Shown here piece after piece: positions 36,831 through 45,200 of a stretch of 64,000 nt of DNA. Source of the stretch: Ferruginibacter lapsinanis (GTDB taxonomy: Bacteria > Bacteroidota > Bacteroidia > Chitinophagales > Chitinophagaceae). Position 1 is the first letter of the stretch. Every line of letters begins with the position of its first letter. The stretch is taken from positions 3,391,340 through 3,455,339 of the forward strand of contig NZ_CP086063.1 of the NCBI RefSeq assembly GCF_020783315.1, given 5' to 3'. A program made the translations under genes and the position numbers. Under the pieces are notes generated by a model that saw nothing but the letters and a program-made list of their open reading frames with translations, was not told the DNA's origin and did not search any database.

Positions 36831-37805
36831 ATGAGATTATCAGTAGCAGAAAAGGAGGAAATCATTCAATTGGTTGAACGTTCAGAACTGGGAGTAAACA
36901 GAACTTTGGTACAGTTGGGGATCAACAAGAGTACGTTTTACAATTGGTACAAAGCTTATTTGGATAAGGGTGCTAATGGCCTTGAATCAAAACGTGCTAC
37001 CCGGCAACGCTGGAATACGATACCACAGTCTGAAAAGAATCTTGTAGTGGAGATTGCGCTGGAATATGCCGAGTTATCACCCAGAGAATTATCCTGTAAA
37101 CTCAGTGATGTAAAAGGAATATTCATATCAGAATCCAGCGTGTACCGGATTTTGAAGGCCAAAGGGTTAATCACCAGCCCTTCACATATTTTGTTAGCAG
37201 CAGGAAATGAATTTAGTCAAAAGACCTGCTTTGTTCATGAAATGTGGCAAACAGATTTTACTTACTTCAAGATATTGGGATGGGGATGGTATTATCTGAG
37301 TACAGTACTGGATGATTACAGCCGTTTTATTGTTCATTGGGAACTCTGTAAGACAATGAAAACAGAGGATGTACAACGAACAGTTAATAGAGCCCTGGAG
37401 GCTTCAGAGTTGCCAAATGAGTTCAGGCCAAAGTTATTATCGGACAATGGAGCTTGCTATATCGCATCAGAACTCAAAATCTTTTTACAAAACAAGAAAA
37501 TGAAACTTTTACATGGCAGGCCCAATCATCCGCAAACACAAGGGAAAATTGAACGTTATCATCGGTCAATGAAAAACGTTGTTAAGTTGGATAATTACTA
37601 CTGCCCTGAAGAACTGGAAGCATCATTAACGGCTTTTGTACACTACTATAATCATGAACGCTATCATGAGTCTCTTGGGAATGTCACACCGGCAGATGTT
37701 TATTACGGAAGGCAAGAAGAGATTTTTAAATACAGGCAAAGAATAAAAATGCTAACGCTTCAAAGAAGAAGGCAAAATTATTTAAGACAAAAAATAGCAT
37801 CTTAA
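36831..37805 (+). CDS. IS3-family transposase OrfB (DDE catalytic part)
   Basis: A 324-residue rve-type transposase. The N-terminal HTH is LGINKSTFYNWYKAYLDKG. The catalytic triad is Asp142 (WQTDFTY), Asp205 (LLSDNGAC) and Glu241 (GKIERYH), with the 35-residue D-E spacing of IS3 and retroviral integrases. The frame is -1 relative to orfA and open back to the A8 run, so the real product is probably an OrfAB fusion. It appears intact. Confidence 0.92.
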   Translation: MRLSVAEKEEIIQLVERSELGVNRTLVQLGINKSTFYNWYKAYLDKGANGLESKRATRQRWNTIPQSEKNLVVEIALEYAELSPRELSCKLSDVKGIFISESSVYRILKAKGLITSPSHILLAAGNEFSQKTCFVHEMWQTDFTYFKILGWGWYYLSTVLDDYSRFIVHWELCKTMKTEDVQRTVNRALEASELPNEFRPKLLSDNGACYIASELKIFLQNKKMKLLHGRPNHPQTQGKIERYHRSMKNVVKLDNYYCPEELEASLTAFVHYYNHERYHESLGNVTPADVYYGRQEEIFKYRQRIKMLTLQRRRQNYLRQKIAS

Positions 37806-37846
37806 TTTTAATCTGTACACTATAAAACTAAAAATAAAAAGTATCT

Positions 37847-38200
37847 TTAAATCACGAAACACTCTCTAAGAGAAAGTTCACTTTGATTTGACGACATACA
37901 GCTTGTCCTTTTTGGCTTTCCCTTTGAAAACATGAAAGAAAAGAAATCAGCAGATGCCCAGAATAATAACATTAAGAAAAAAGCAATGACAATAAGTATG
38001 AAATAAATTAATACATCTGAAATGTATAACAATATCTCACTAAGATTAATAAAGTACTTAATAGATAAATTAAAGCCTTTGTAATAGACCATTTGAAACA
38101 TCAAGCCAAATATTAATGCCAATAATGAAATCAATGGTAGACTATCAATAAATTTCTTTATTCTTGTCTTTTCAGTTGTTTGGGTTTCTTGGTGTTCCAT
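37847..38200 (-). CDS. Small membrane protein, possibly 3'-truncated by the IS
   Basis: A 117-residue protein with two hydrophobic helices (residues ~23-41 and ~60-86) and a charged start. It ends only 30 bp from the IS right end, so its C-terminus may be shortened or fused to junction sequence. No family is recognised. Confidence 0.45.
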   Translation of the reverse strand: MEHQETQTTEKTRIKKFIDSLPLISLLALIFGLMFQMVYYKGFNLSIKYFINLSEILLYISDVLIYFILIVIAFFLMLLFWASADFFSFMFSKGKPKRTSCMSSNQSELSLRECFVI

Positions 38201-38370
38201 ACATCTAAAATAATCAAAATCTTTTTATTGGTTATAAGTGTGAGGAATCAAAAAACACGAAAATGCAGAAAAAGAAGTGCTATATATTATAGAAATTTCA
38301 TTGCAAGAGATATACTAGACAGATTTCATATATTATTGTTAAATACACAATATTTACTAATTTAGTAAAT

Positions 38371-38997
38371 ATGAATTCATTATTAGATTGGAGTTTGCTA
38401 AATCGTGAAGTCATTACACTTGTTTTGACATTTATTGTTGGAGTAATCCCAACACTATTTGAAGTTAAAAGAACTCCTGGCAAATTTGGGTTTACGTTCT
38501 GGGGATACCTATTTTTGATCTTTGCTATTATATTGATAAGTTTTACTCTGTATGCTCTAAGCTTTGATAAACGGAAAATATCGCAGAAAGATATAAGTTT
38601 CACCTTTGATTTAAAAACAAGGCACCTTCAATTTGGTAATGACGAAAATAAATTAGCACAAAAACTACCAAAAGATATTTTTATTCCTTTATTAAATTTT
38701 GGCAAAGCTCAGACTTCGGGAACTTTTTTCTTGCAAAATTTTCAACATGGGAGAGGACATACAATGTCTACCACTACAATAGTATATAAATGTAATAATG
38801 TAGTTGTAGATGATATAGAATATTTTCCAAAGTCTTTTGATGATCTCCAAAAATCGAAAATCTACTTTAAAATTCCGTTAGAAAAATTTGATACTAATGA
38901 GTTAAAAATGCCAGTATACGCTAAATTGAAAATTCGTGATTCTACTTATACTAGCTTTATCGATGATGATGGGAGTGTAGAATTTGAATTGAAATAA
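38371..38997 (+). CDS. Unrecognised membrane protein, element cargo
   Basis: A 208-residue protein with two N-terminal transmembrane helices (residues ~14-30 and ~44-64), then a soluble ~140-residue domain rich in beta-strand patterns (KDISFTFDLKTRHLQFG, KIYFKIPLEKFD, YAKLKIRDSTY). No catalytic motif or family is recognised. Base composition is AT-rich like the rest of the element. The next gene is on the same strand 72 bp later, so the two may be coexpressed. Confidence 0.7.
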   Translation: MNSLLDWSLLNREVITLVLTFIVGVIPTLFEVKRTPGKFGFTFWGYLFLIFAIILISFTLYALSFDKRKISQKDISFTFDLKTRHLQFGNDENKLAQKLPKDIFIPLLNFGKAQTSGTFFLQNFQHGRGHTMSTTTIVYKCNNVVVDDIEYFPKSFDDLQKSKIYFKIPLEKFDTNELKMPVYAKLKIRDSTYTSFIDDDGSVEFELK

Positions 38998-39069
38998 TCT
39001 CAGTTTTATTTATGAACTAATTGCTAGAAATAAGAATATTCTTGTATAAATTAAAACATAGTAAAAATC

Positions 39070-39735
39070 ATGACACCTTTTCCTAATATACCTACAGATA
39101 ATCTTTATAAATTCATATTTATCTCTGGTGTCATAATGATATTCTTTAGTATTGTTTTATTTGTTACAGAATATAGAACTATTAGAGATAAGATTGATAA
39201 TATTGAAGTGTCTATGGCAAAAACTGGGAATGAAATTGATGTCCTAAATAAAAAAATTAAAACCTCAGAATTCTCTTTCAGAAAAATTGATTCAGCATAC
39301 AGTATTTTAAAAGTAGATTCCTTAAGTGTAAAATTTGATTTGGATAAATTCGAGGAATTGAAAATTAAGATGTTGAATAGTAAAAATTATAGGGATTATC
39401 TTGCTTTTTTATTTGAACATAAAAAAGATTTGTATCCATACTTTGAACAAATGGAAGAAAACATAAAAACAAATGGTGAAATCAATTTAGCTGTAAATGA
39501 AGTTTCTTTGAAAAGCACTCTTAATAAAATAGGTCTTAAACATCTTAAGCGTGAATCAAATGATTTATTGATCTTAACAGGTTTTGTTTTACTGCTAATT
39601 ATAGGAGGGTACTATATGGCTAAATCTGGATATTCAAAATGGCAGACTTTAGTCCAGAGACCACTTGATGAGAAATTAAAATTAGAGTTGGAAAATTTAA
39701 AAATGTCAAAAAGAGGAGAAATGGATTTTATTTGA
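39070..39735 (+). CDS. Unrecognised membrane protein with central coiled coil, element cargo
   Basis: A 221-residue protein: transmembrane helix at ~14-34, a coiled-coil stretch ~36-75 (YRTIRDKIDNIEVSMAKTGNEIDVLNKKI without its Cys), a helical middle region (~90-160), a second transmembrane helix at ~171-188 and a charged tail ending RGEMDFI. With both ends membrane-linked, the middle probably lies on one side. No family is recognised. It is the last gene before attR. Confidence 0.7.
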   Translation: MTPFPNIPTDNLYKFIFISGVIMIFFSIVLFVTEYRTIRDKIDNIEVSMAKTGNEIDVLNKKIKTSEFSFRKIDSAYSILKVDSLSVKFDLDKFEELKIKMLNSKNYRDYLAFLFEHKKDLYPYFEQMEENIKTNGEINLAVNEVSLKSTLNKIGLKHLKRESNDLLILTGFVLLLIIGGYYMAKSGYSKWQTLVQRPLDEKLKLELENLKMSKRGEMDFI

Positions 39736-40156
39736 GCTAATATTAAAAAAAAATAATTTTTCAAAAATTAGTACGCCTCCAATTTTTCAATTTTAATAAA
39801 GGTGTATATAAACAACCTCCACCCCTATAAACAACCCCGTATAAAGAATGCAATGCACTGGGGGCAGCGGAGCTGCTCTTTAGCATGATGGCAAAAGAAG
39901 CTAATAATCTCCCTGATTTATGTAAACTCATAATAAGTATGCAAGAGAAGATGTGCCATTTTAAGGGTATTTTAAGCAGTTCTCAGAAGAAATAGATTTA
40001 GCACACGTTATTATTAATATAGCATAAACCTCAATGAATTTTATAACCCAATTTTTAACCTTGTATGTAGGGGTTTGCTTGCAAAATGCTTGCAAATTTC
40101 AATGTTAGATTACTGAAACTATTGATAGTAAAGGATTCTAGAGTATTTTAGAACTT
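39736..40156. other. Gap between the cargo and attR
   Basis: A 420-bp stretch without a confident gene. The reading frame from about 39830 to 39995 is open and relatively GC-rich, with an internal ATG at 39885 giving a possible 36-residue peptide (MMAKEANNLPDLCK...). It may be a gene remnant. A tandem 11-bp repeat lies at 40076-40097. Confidence 0.4.
40076..40097 (+). repeat. Tandem 11-bp repeat, right end (probable integrase arm site)
   Basis: TGCTTGCAAAA followed by TGCTTGCAAAT, 59 bp inside the right att copy and preceded by TAGGGGT, as at the left end. Same orientation as the left pair. Confidence 0.65.
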
Positions 40157-40229
40157 CCTTACAAGCAGAGGGTCACAGGTTCGACTCCTGTAGCTCCCAC
40201 AGAAAACCTCACAGAAATGTGAGGTTTTT
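40157..40229 (+). repeat. Right attachment-site copy (attR) with tRNA-Val 3' fragment
   Basis: The copy of 34230-34302 with one mismatch. It lacks the D arm and 5' acceptor strand, so it is not a functional tRNA. Confidence 0.9.
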
Positions 40230-40272
40230 CGTTTTCATGCTGTTGATACAAACCATTCTACTTGTAAACGAA

Positions 40273-40371
40273 TTAAACGGATACATTAAACATATAATAA
40301 CCACGATATAGCGTCGTCCGAATATGATCATTATTTGTATCATCTGTAAGCTGCTTTATTAGTCTAGCCAT
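40273..40371 (-). CDS. Possible small ORF outside the element
   Basis: A 32-residue frame, MARLIKQLTDDTNNDHIRTTLYRGYYMFNVSV split here as MARLIKQLTDD and HIRTTLYRGYY, reads like the end of a real protein. It may be a remnant of a gene cut by older rearrangement, or chance. Confidence 0.2.
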   Translation of the reverse strand: MARLIKQLTDDTNNDHIRTTLYRGYYMFNVSV

Positions 40372-40395
40372 TTCTTCCGGTAAACGTTAAAAAAA

Positions 40396-40420
40396 ATGCT
40401 ACCTATTGTTTAAGTAGCAT
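40396..40420 (-). terminator. Terminator after the heavy-metal-binding protein gene
   Basis: The 7-bp stem ATGCTAC/GTAGCAT is followed on the minus strand by eight T. Confidence 0.75.
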
Positions 40421-40455
40421 TATAAAACTCTAAAAAATCATTAACACGCCGTTGT

Positions 40456-40884
40456 TTATCCTTTGTGTTTGATCAATTTCATCCCGCAGTTAGGACATAT
40501 ACCAGGCTTATCACTTTTAACATCCCCATGCATTGGGCAAGTATAATTATTCATCACCTGCACCTTCATCTTTTCTTTAGGTGAAAGTGTTAAACTTGTT
40601 CCACATTTGGGAAATTTCCCTGGCTTATCGCTAACTTCTGTTAAATGTGTGGGGCATGCATAATGCTTAGTCACATCTTTTTTCATTTGCTCCTTGGCTG
40701 TAAGTTGCAGTTTCATGCCACATATAGGACAATTCCCGGGCAGTTTTGCTTTTATACTGTCATGCATCGGGCAAGTGTAAATTGTCAAATGCTTTGTATT
40801 ATCTTTCTTCCCTGCTTTTTGTGCAAATAAGGTCAGAGAGAAGATGGTTAAAGCTGCCATCATCAGCATTTTTATCTTTTTCAT
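40456..40884 (-). CDS. Secreted protein with three heavy-metal-binding domains
   Basis: A 142-residue protein from the ATG at 40884, which starts a signal peptide (MKKIKMLMMAALTIFSLTLFAQ). Three tandem ~30-residue units of the YTCPMH...PGxCPxCGMxL kind follow. Units 1 and 3 are intact. Unit 2 reads CPTH and FPKCGT, losing the Met, one Cys and the GM. These domains bind soft or transition metals, usually copper, in efflux proteins and stand-alone periplasmic proteins. It follows a HYC_CC_PP gene on the same strand, supporting copper handling; the metal is inferred. Confidence 0.85.
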   Translation of the reverse strand: MKKIKMLMMAALTIFSLTLFAQKAGKKDNTKHLTIYTCPMHDSIKAKLPGNCPICGMKLQLTAKEQMKKDVTKHYACPTHLTEVSDKPGKFPKCGTSLTLSPKEKMKVQVMNNYTCPMHGDVKSDKPGICPNCGMKLIKHKG

Positions 40885-40985
40885 TTTAATTATTTTTAGT
40901 GTTACAAATTGTATTAATACCACTGCATGCTAAACGCAGTTACCTTGACATAATTATGTCTGATAATTTTCGGGGTAGAAGGAAA

Positions 40986-41384
40986 TCAAATGCGATATAC
41001 ACAATTGAGTATGTAAATGGGCACGCCTTGTTTCAGAGGAGGATCATGAGCTATTGATTTATTTTCAATAAGGACAGGAAATACGTTTATAGAAATTCCT
41101 GCAAAAGAAGCCGGCAAGGTTAGATCAATGGGAATTTTGATCTCTAAGCAAGTCTCCGTGATCTTCTGATCTATACTACTTTTAAAGAACGTTTGCTCAT
41201 CATTGCAACAACCTTTACCCTTTTTGTCATACTTATGCATACCGCATTTCGCACACATTTTGGATTCGGTGTTACCAAGATCCCAACCTGCAATTTTACT
41301 CATGCAGTAATGCATGTTCACCACAACCCCAATTGAGGAAATGATGTAAACAAGAGCCAATATGATTACTATAAACTTTTTCAT
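40986..41384 (-). CDS. HYC_CC_PP family protein
   Basis: A 132-residue protein with an N-terminal signal anchor (MKKFIVIILALVYIISSIGVVV). It has the three motifs that name the family: HYC in NMHYCMSK, CC in GKGCCNDEQ and PP in HDPPLKQGVPIYILNC. A Cys pair MCAKCGMH adds to the metal-ligand set. The family occurs in Bacteroidota next to copper-related genes; its function is unproven. The start at 41384 was preferred over 41396 because the signal begins there. About 100 bp upstream of the heavy-metal-binding gene. Confidence 0.85.
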   Translation of the reverse strand: MKKFIVIILALVYIISSIGVVVNMHYCMSKIAGWDLGNTESKMCAKCGMHKYDKKGKGCCNDEQTFFKSSIDQKITETCLEIKIPIDLTLPASFAGISINVFPVLIENKSIAHDPPLKQGVPIYILNCVYRI

Positions 41385-41581
41385 TGTTTTAAACAATACA
41401 AATTGTCCGATGTGAATTTACACCTAACAAAAAACTAAAACTATGACAGCCATCAAGCCTGAACATGACATTCGTTAGAGTGTAGATTTATAAATATTCG
41501 ACCGGTTTTACTTTTGCTTTGCAACCGACACATGTTATGTCTGTAACCTTATAAGTATGTGCCTTTATTATTTATCTGCTA

Positions 41582-41589
41582 CAAAGATA
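41582..41589 (-). promoter_or_regulatory. Possible -7 box for the copper pair
   Basis: TATCTTTG on the minus strand. No good -33 element. Confidence 0.35.
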
Positions 41590-41746
41590 GTTTGGCTTTA
41601 AGGGGTTATTATTGTAGTATTTTGTCTAAGAGTTGTAAGATTTACAGTTCTTCTATTTTCTGGTTCATCTTCTTACCACAATATAAATCGCTTTGAATAT
41701 AACCTATGCTTTTTTTGAATTGGTTAGATAGCTTAGTACCTCCCAC

Positions 41747-41782
41747 AAAAAAGGGTTTCAGTTAAAACTGAAACCCTTTTTT
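41747..41782. terminator. Strong hairpin terminator
   Basis: The 17-bp inverted repeat around AAGGGTTTCAGTT ends in A and T runs, so it works in both directions. It follows the 72-residue gene on the minus strand. Confidence 0.85.
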
Positions 41783-41803
41783 ATTAAATACCCCCCTGCT
41801 TCT

Positions 41804-42022
41804 TTATTGCGCTTTTTTCTCGCCCTTTACGATAATAACAATAAGCAATATAAATATGGCTCCGCCAACAACCCAAACCCACGGCTGCATATACCATTGA
41901 GCTCCGCTAACATTTCCGTTCTTATTTATTGAAACATTAACATCAATTTTTTTCTCTTGAGAAAAAGCAATAATAGATGAAAATGTGGTCAAAAGCAGCA
42001 ACAACAATTTATTAATTTTCAT
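41804..42022 (-). CDS. Small single-pass membrane protein
   Basis: A 72-residue protein: signal peptide (MKINKLLLLLLTTFSSIIAFSQ), a ~25-residue polar part (KKIDVNVSINKNGNVSG), then a Trp-rich transmembrane helix (WVWVVGGAIFILLIVIIV) and basic tail. Similar small proteins are common in Bacteroidota; no function is known. Divergent from the CheB-CheR kinase gene. Confidence 0.65.
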   Translation of the reverse strand: MKINKLLLLLLTTFSSIIAFSQEKKIDVNVSINKNGNVSGAQWYMQPWVWVVGGAIFILLIVIIVKGEKKAQ

Positions 42023-42242
42023 ATAGTTAATTTAATGTGTATGCATAATCGCAATAACGTTGAAAATAAAAAGAAGAAATCTGGTGAATCAAATCTTTCA
42101 TTCAATACGAAAGTATACTCATTAAATGACGTTAACGTTACACTATTTCGATAATTAGTTGCATCATTCACATATTTTAGATAAACCGAAACCCCATATC
42201 GCTTAGTATGAGTATTAAAGTCTATATTTACTATATATCTTA

Positions 42243-45200
42243 ATGTCTGGAAGTGTAAAATGTTTCCCCTCAATTAATTTTTTAAAAATGAAACAAACGA
42301 CTTCAATAAAAAAGGGGAAACTTCTTTCTAAAAACATTCCGCCAGCTAAGTCAATTTCTGCAAGCGATCGTATAGCTAAGTCCAGGAAATCGACCATAGA
42401 AACAAAGGGCCCAAAAACGCCAACTCCTACAAACCAATCAACGCACAATTCTTTTACTGTAGTTGCCATTGGGGCCTCAGCCGGTGGGTTGGAAGCTATA
42501 ACGCAACTGTTACAAAACCTTTCTCCCTCCACAGGGATGGCATATATTTATGTACAACATTTAAGTCCCGACCATAAGAGTATACTTGACCAGCTTTTGT
42601 CGAAGACCACTAAGATGAAAGTACAAGATATTGAAGACATGGAAAAGATGGAACCTGATAATGTATATATCATTCCATATAATAAAGGTATTGAAGTAAC
42701 AGATGGACACATAAAACTAATTCCACGATCCGATAGATCCCCTACACTGTCGATTGATATTCTTTTTACTTCATTAGCTGAAACACATCACGAAAATGTT
42801 ATCGGTGTTGTGCTTTCGGGTAGTGCTCATGATGGCACCCAGGGATTGAAAGAAATTAAAATGGCCGGAGGGATAACTTTTGCTCAGGATGATTCAGCAA
42901 AATTTACCAGCATGCCCCACTCTGCCATTGCTGAAGGCGTTGTTGATTTTATTTTATCTCCCAAAGAGATTGCTCAGAAACTAACATGGATGAGCAAACA
43001 CCCCCTGGTAAAATTAGTTGGAACAAAAAGAACTCCTGAAGATGAGATCGATAATAATAATCCATATTTAAGATCCATTATTCAACTTTTACTTAAACGG
43101 AGAAATGTAGATTTCAGTCAATATAAAATGAACACCATTAAAAGGCGCATGCTCCGCAGGATGGTGATATTGAAAATAACCACATTGAAACATTATGCAG
43201 AATGGGTAGAGCAAAAGAAAGATGAAGTAGATATGCTATATGAGGATCTGCTTATAAATGTCACCGAATTCTTTAGAGACCCTGAAACTTTTTTATATCT
43301 GAAAAAAACAGTACTACCCCGCCTGATAAAAAGTAAAACACACGGCGATCCTTTACGCATCTGGGTAGCTGCCTGTGCTACTGGTGAAGAAGTGTATTCT
43401 ATTGCCATGTTATTATTTGAAATACAGGATACTAAAACCAACAATATTCCTTTTCAAATTTTTGCTTCCGACTTAAGTGCTGAAGCCATCAATGAGGCCC
43501 GTAATGGAGAATACTCTATTCACCAGCTCAAAAATGTTTCCAACAAACGCATTCAACGTTTCTTTACAAGAACAAAGGATAAGTATCGCATTTCAAAATC
43601 ATTACGTGATGTTTGTATTTTTGCGCCACACAATATTTTACGTGATCCACCTTTTTCAAGGATGGATTTTATCAGTTGCCGCAACCTGCTCATTTATCTT
43701 GATACTGCTGCTCAAAAAAAAGCCATCGCAACTTTTCATTATGCATTGAATGATAATGGCTGTTTGATGCTTGGTAAATCGGAAACCATAGGTACGTCTT
43801 TGCAATTATTTAGTCCGCCACTCGATAAAAAATCAAAAATATATATTCGTAAAAAGAAAGCCGGTGCAGAGCGAAAATCGGAGGTTGCACCCAGAATATT
43901 ACAACCGGTCTTATCACAAAAAAACAGACCAATCAGCATTCCTCCCAAGAGACTACCTTCTTTCATTAGCGGTAACCTTAGTACAATTTTTGACACTTTC
44001 TTACTTACGGAATATACCCCTGCCAGTGTTGTGATCAACCATGATCTGGAAATACTCCAATTCAGAGGAGAAACTTCTTTATACTTACAAAATTCAAACG
44101 GCAAAGCCAGTTTGAATATTTTAAAAATGGCACATATCGAGATCACTTTTGAATTGCGAAATGCCATTCATCATGCCATTAAAACAAAACAAAAAGTTAG
44201 CAAGACTGGCATTGAAATGAATTTGGGGAAAGTTGGCAATCACTTACGTATAGTCAACATAGAAGTTACTCCACTTAGAATGGAAGGTGAAGAAGATCTG
44301 CTGGTAATTGCTTTTACAGGGCAACATCAAATTGAAACAGCAGGACATCCGGAAAAGATCGGAAAAAGTAATTCTATTGCAAAAGACCGAAGAATAAAAA
44401 AGCTGGAAGAAGAAATCGCCGCTGCCAGACATGATATGGCTTCAATCACACAAGACCAGGAAGCGGCAAATGAAGAATTGCAGAGCGCTAATGAAGAGAT
44501 AGTTTCCAGCAACGAAGAATTACAAAGTCTGAATGAAGAGTTGGAAACATCAAAAGAAGAAATAGAATCTACCAATGAAGAATTGATCACCACTAATCAG
44601 GAATTACAAGTGCGTATTCAACAAGTGGAAGAATTGTATAATTATTACGAAACAATTCTTTCTGCTATTCACGAACCCATGCTTGTTCTTAATAAAGATA
44701 TGCGGATAAAGTCTGCCAATAAAGCTTTCTGTAAAGCATTTCATGTAGATGAAGAAGACAGCATTGGCATCTCTTTATACAAGTTAAGCAACAGCCAATG
44801 GAACATTCCGCAACTTCGTGAACTATTGGAAGATATTGTTCCCAAAAACAACCACTTTCATGATTTTGAACTGGAACTTGATTTCCCTACCATCGGCTCC
44901 AGGGTATTGTTACTGAATGCACATCGTATTATTCAGCAGGCAGACAATGAAGAATTAATTGTTCTTACTATCATTGATATCACTGAGGTAAGAAGACTTT
45001 CGATCGAACTACAATTAAAGGAAAAAAGAGTACTAGAAGTACAATTGGAAGCTGAAAGAAAAGCGTTAAAAGAGATTGAAGAAAGTAACAATGAATTGTT
45101 GATAGCGAAAGGAATTGCTGATTCAAAAACTGTAATAGCAGAAAATGCAGTTAGGGCTAAACAGCAGTTCTTATCGAATATGAGCCATGAGATCCGTACA

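Larger units (their letters stand above)
36376..37818 (+). mobile_element. IS3-family insertion sequence
   Basis: An orfA-orfB element of ~1.44 kb. The ends are approximate: TGTA... at the left and ...TACA at the right with weak inverted repeats. No flanking target duplication is recognisable. It interrupts the polymerase-like gene on its left, and the right flank is unrelated sequence. Confidence 0.75.
34230..40229. mobile_element. Integrative element in tRNA-Val (~5.9 kb)
   Basis: Bounded by a 73-bp direct repeat (34230-34302 and 40157-40229, 72/73 identical) covering the tRNA anticodon loop to 3' end and the terminator. The left copy restores a complete tRNA; the right copy is a tRNA fragment without its 5' half. 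Contents in order: tyrosine integrase, a polymerase-like fragment, an IS3-family insertion, a small membrane protein, two unrecognised membrane-protein genes and a largely empty 0.4-kb stretch. Genes are more AT-rich than the neighbourhood. No conjugation or capsid genes are seen, so it is mobilisable, satellite-like or decayed. Confidence 0.88.
41385..41803. other. Noncoding region upstream of the copper pair
   Basis: About 420 bp without a supported gene. It contains a minus-strand TATCTTTG box (41582-41589), which could drive the HYC_CC_PP gene with a ~190-base leader, and a terminator at 41747-41782. No ORF of note is seen. Confidence 0.5.

Noticed and set aside
40157..40199. A second tRNA-Val
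   Set aside because: Only the part from the anticodon loop to the 3' end is present; the D arm and 5' acceptor strand are absent. It is the attR copy.
34198..40229. CRISPR array or prophage in the accessory region
   Set aside because: No regularly spaced repeats and no capsid, portal, tail or terminase genes.
41727..41745. Possible tRNA 3' remnant (TAGCTTAGTACCTCCCAC)
   Set aside because: Only a short resemblance to an acceptor end, no T arm; not enough to call an older insertion site.
42019..42532. Minus-strand ORFs at 42019-42273 and 42215-42532
   Set aside because: They overlap the start of the CheB-CheR kinase gene and the intergenic gap, with no protein-like features.
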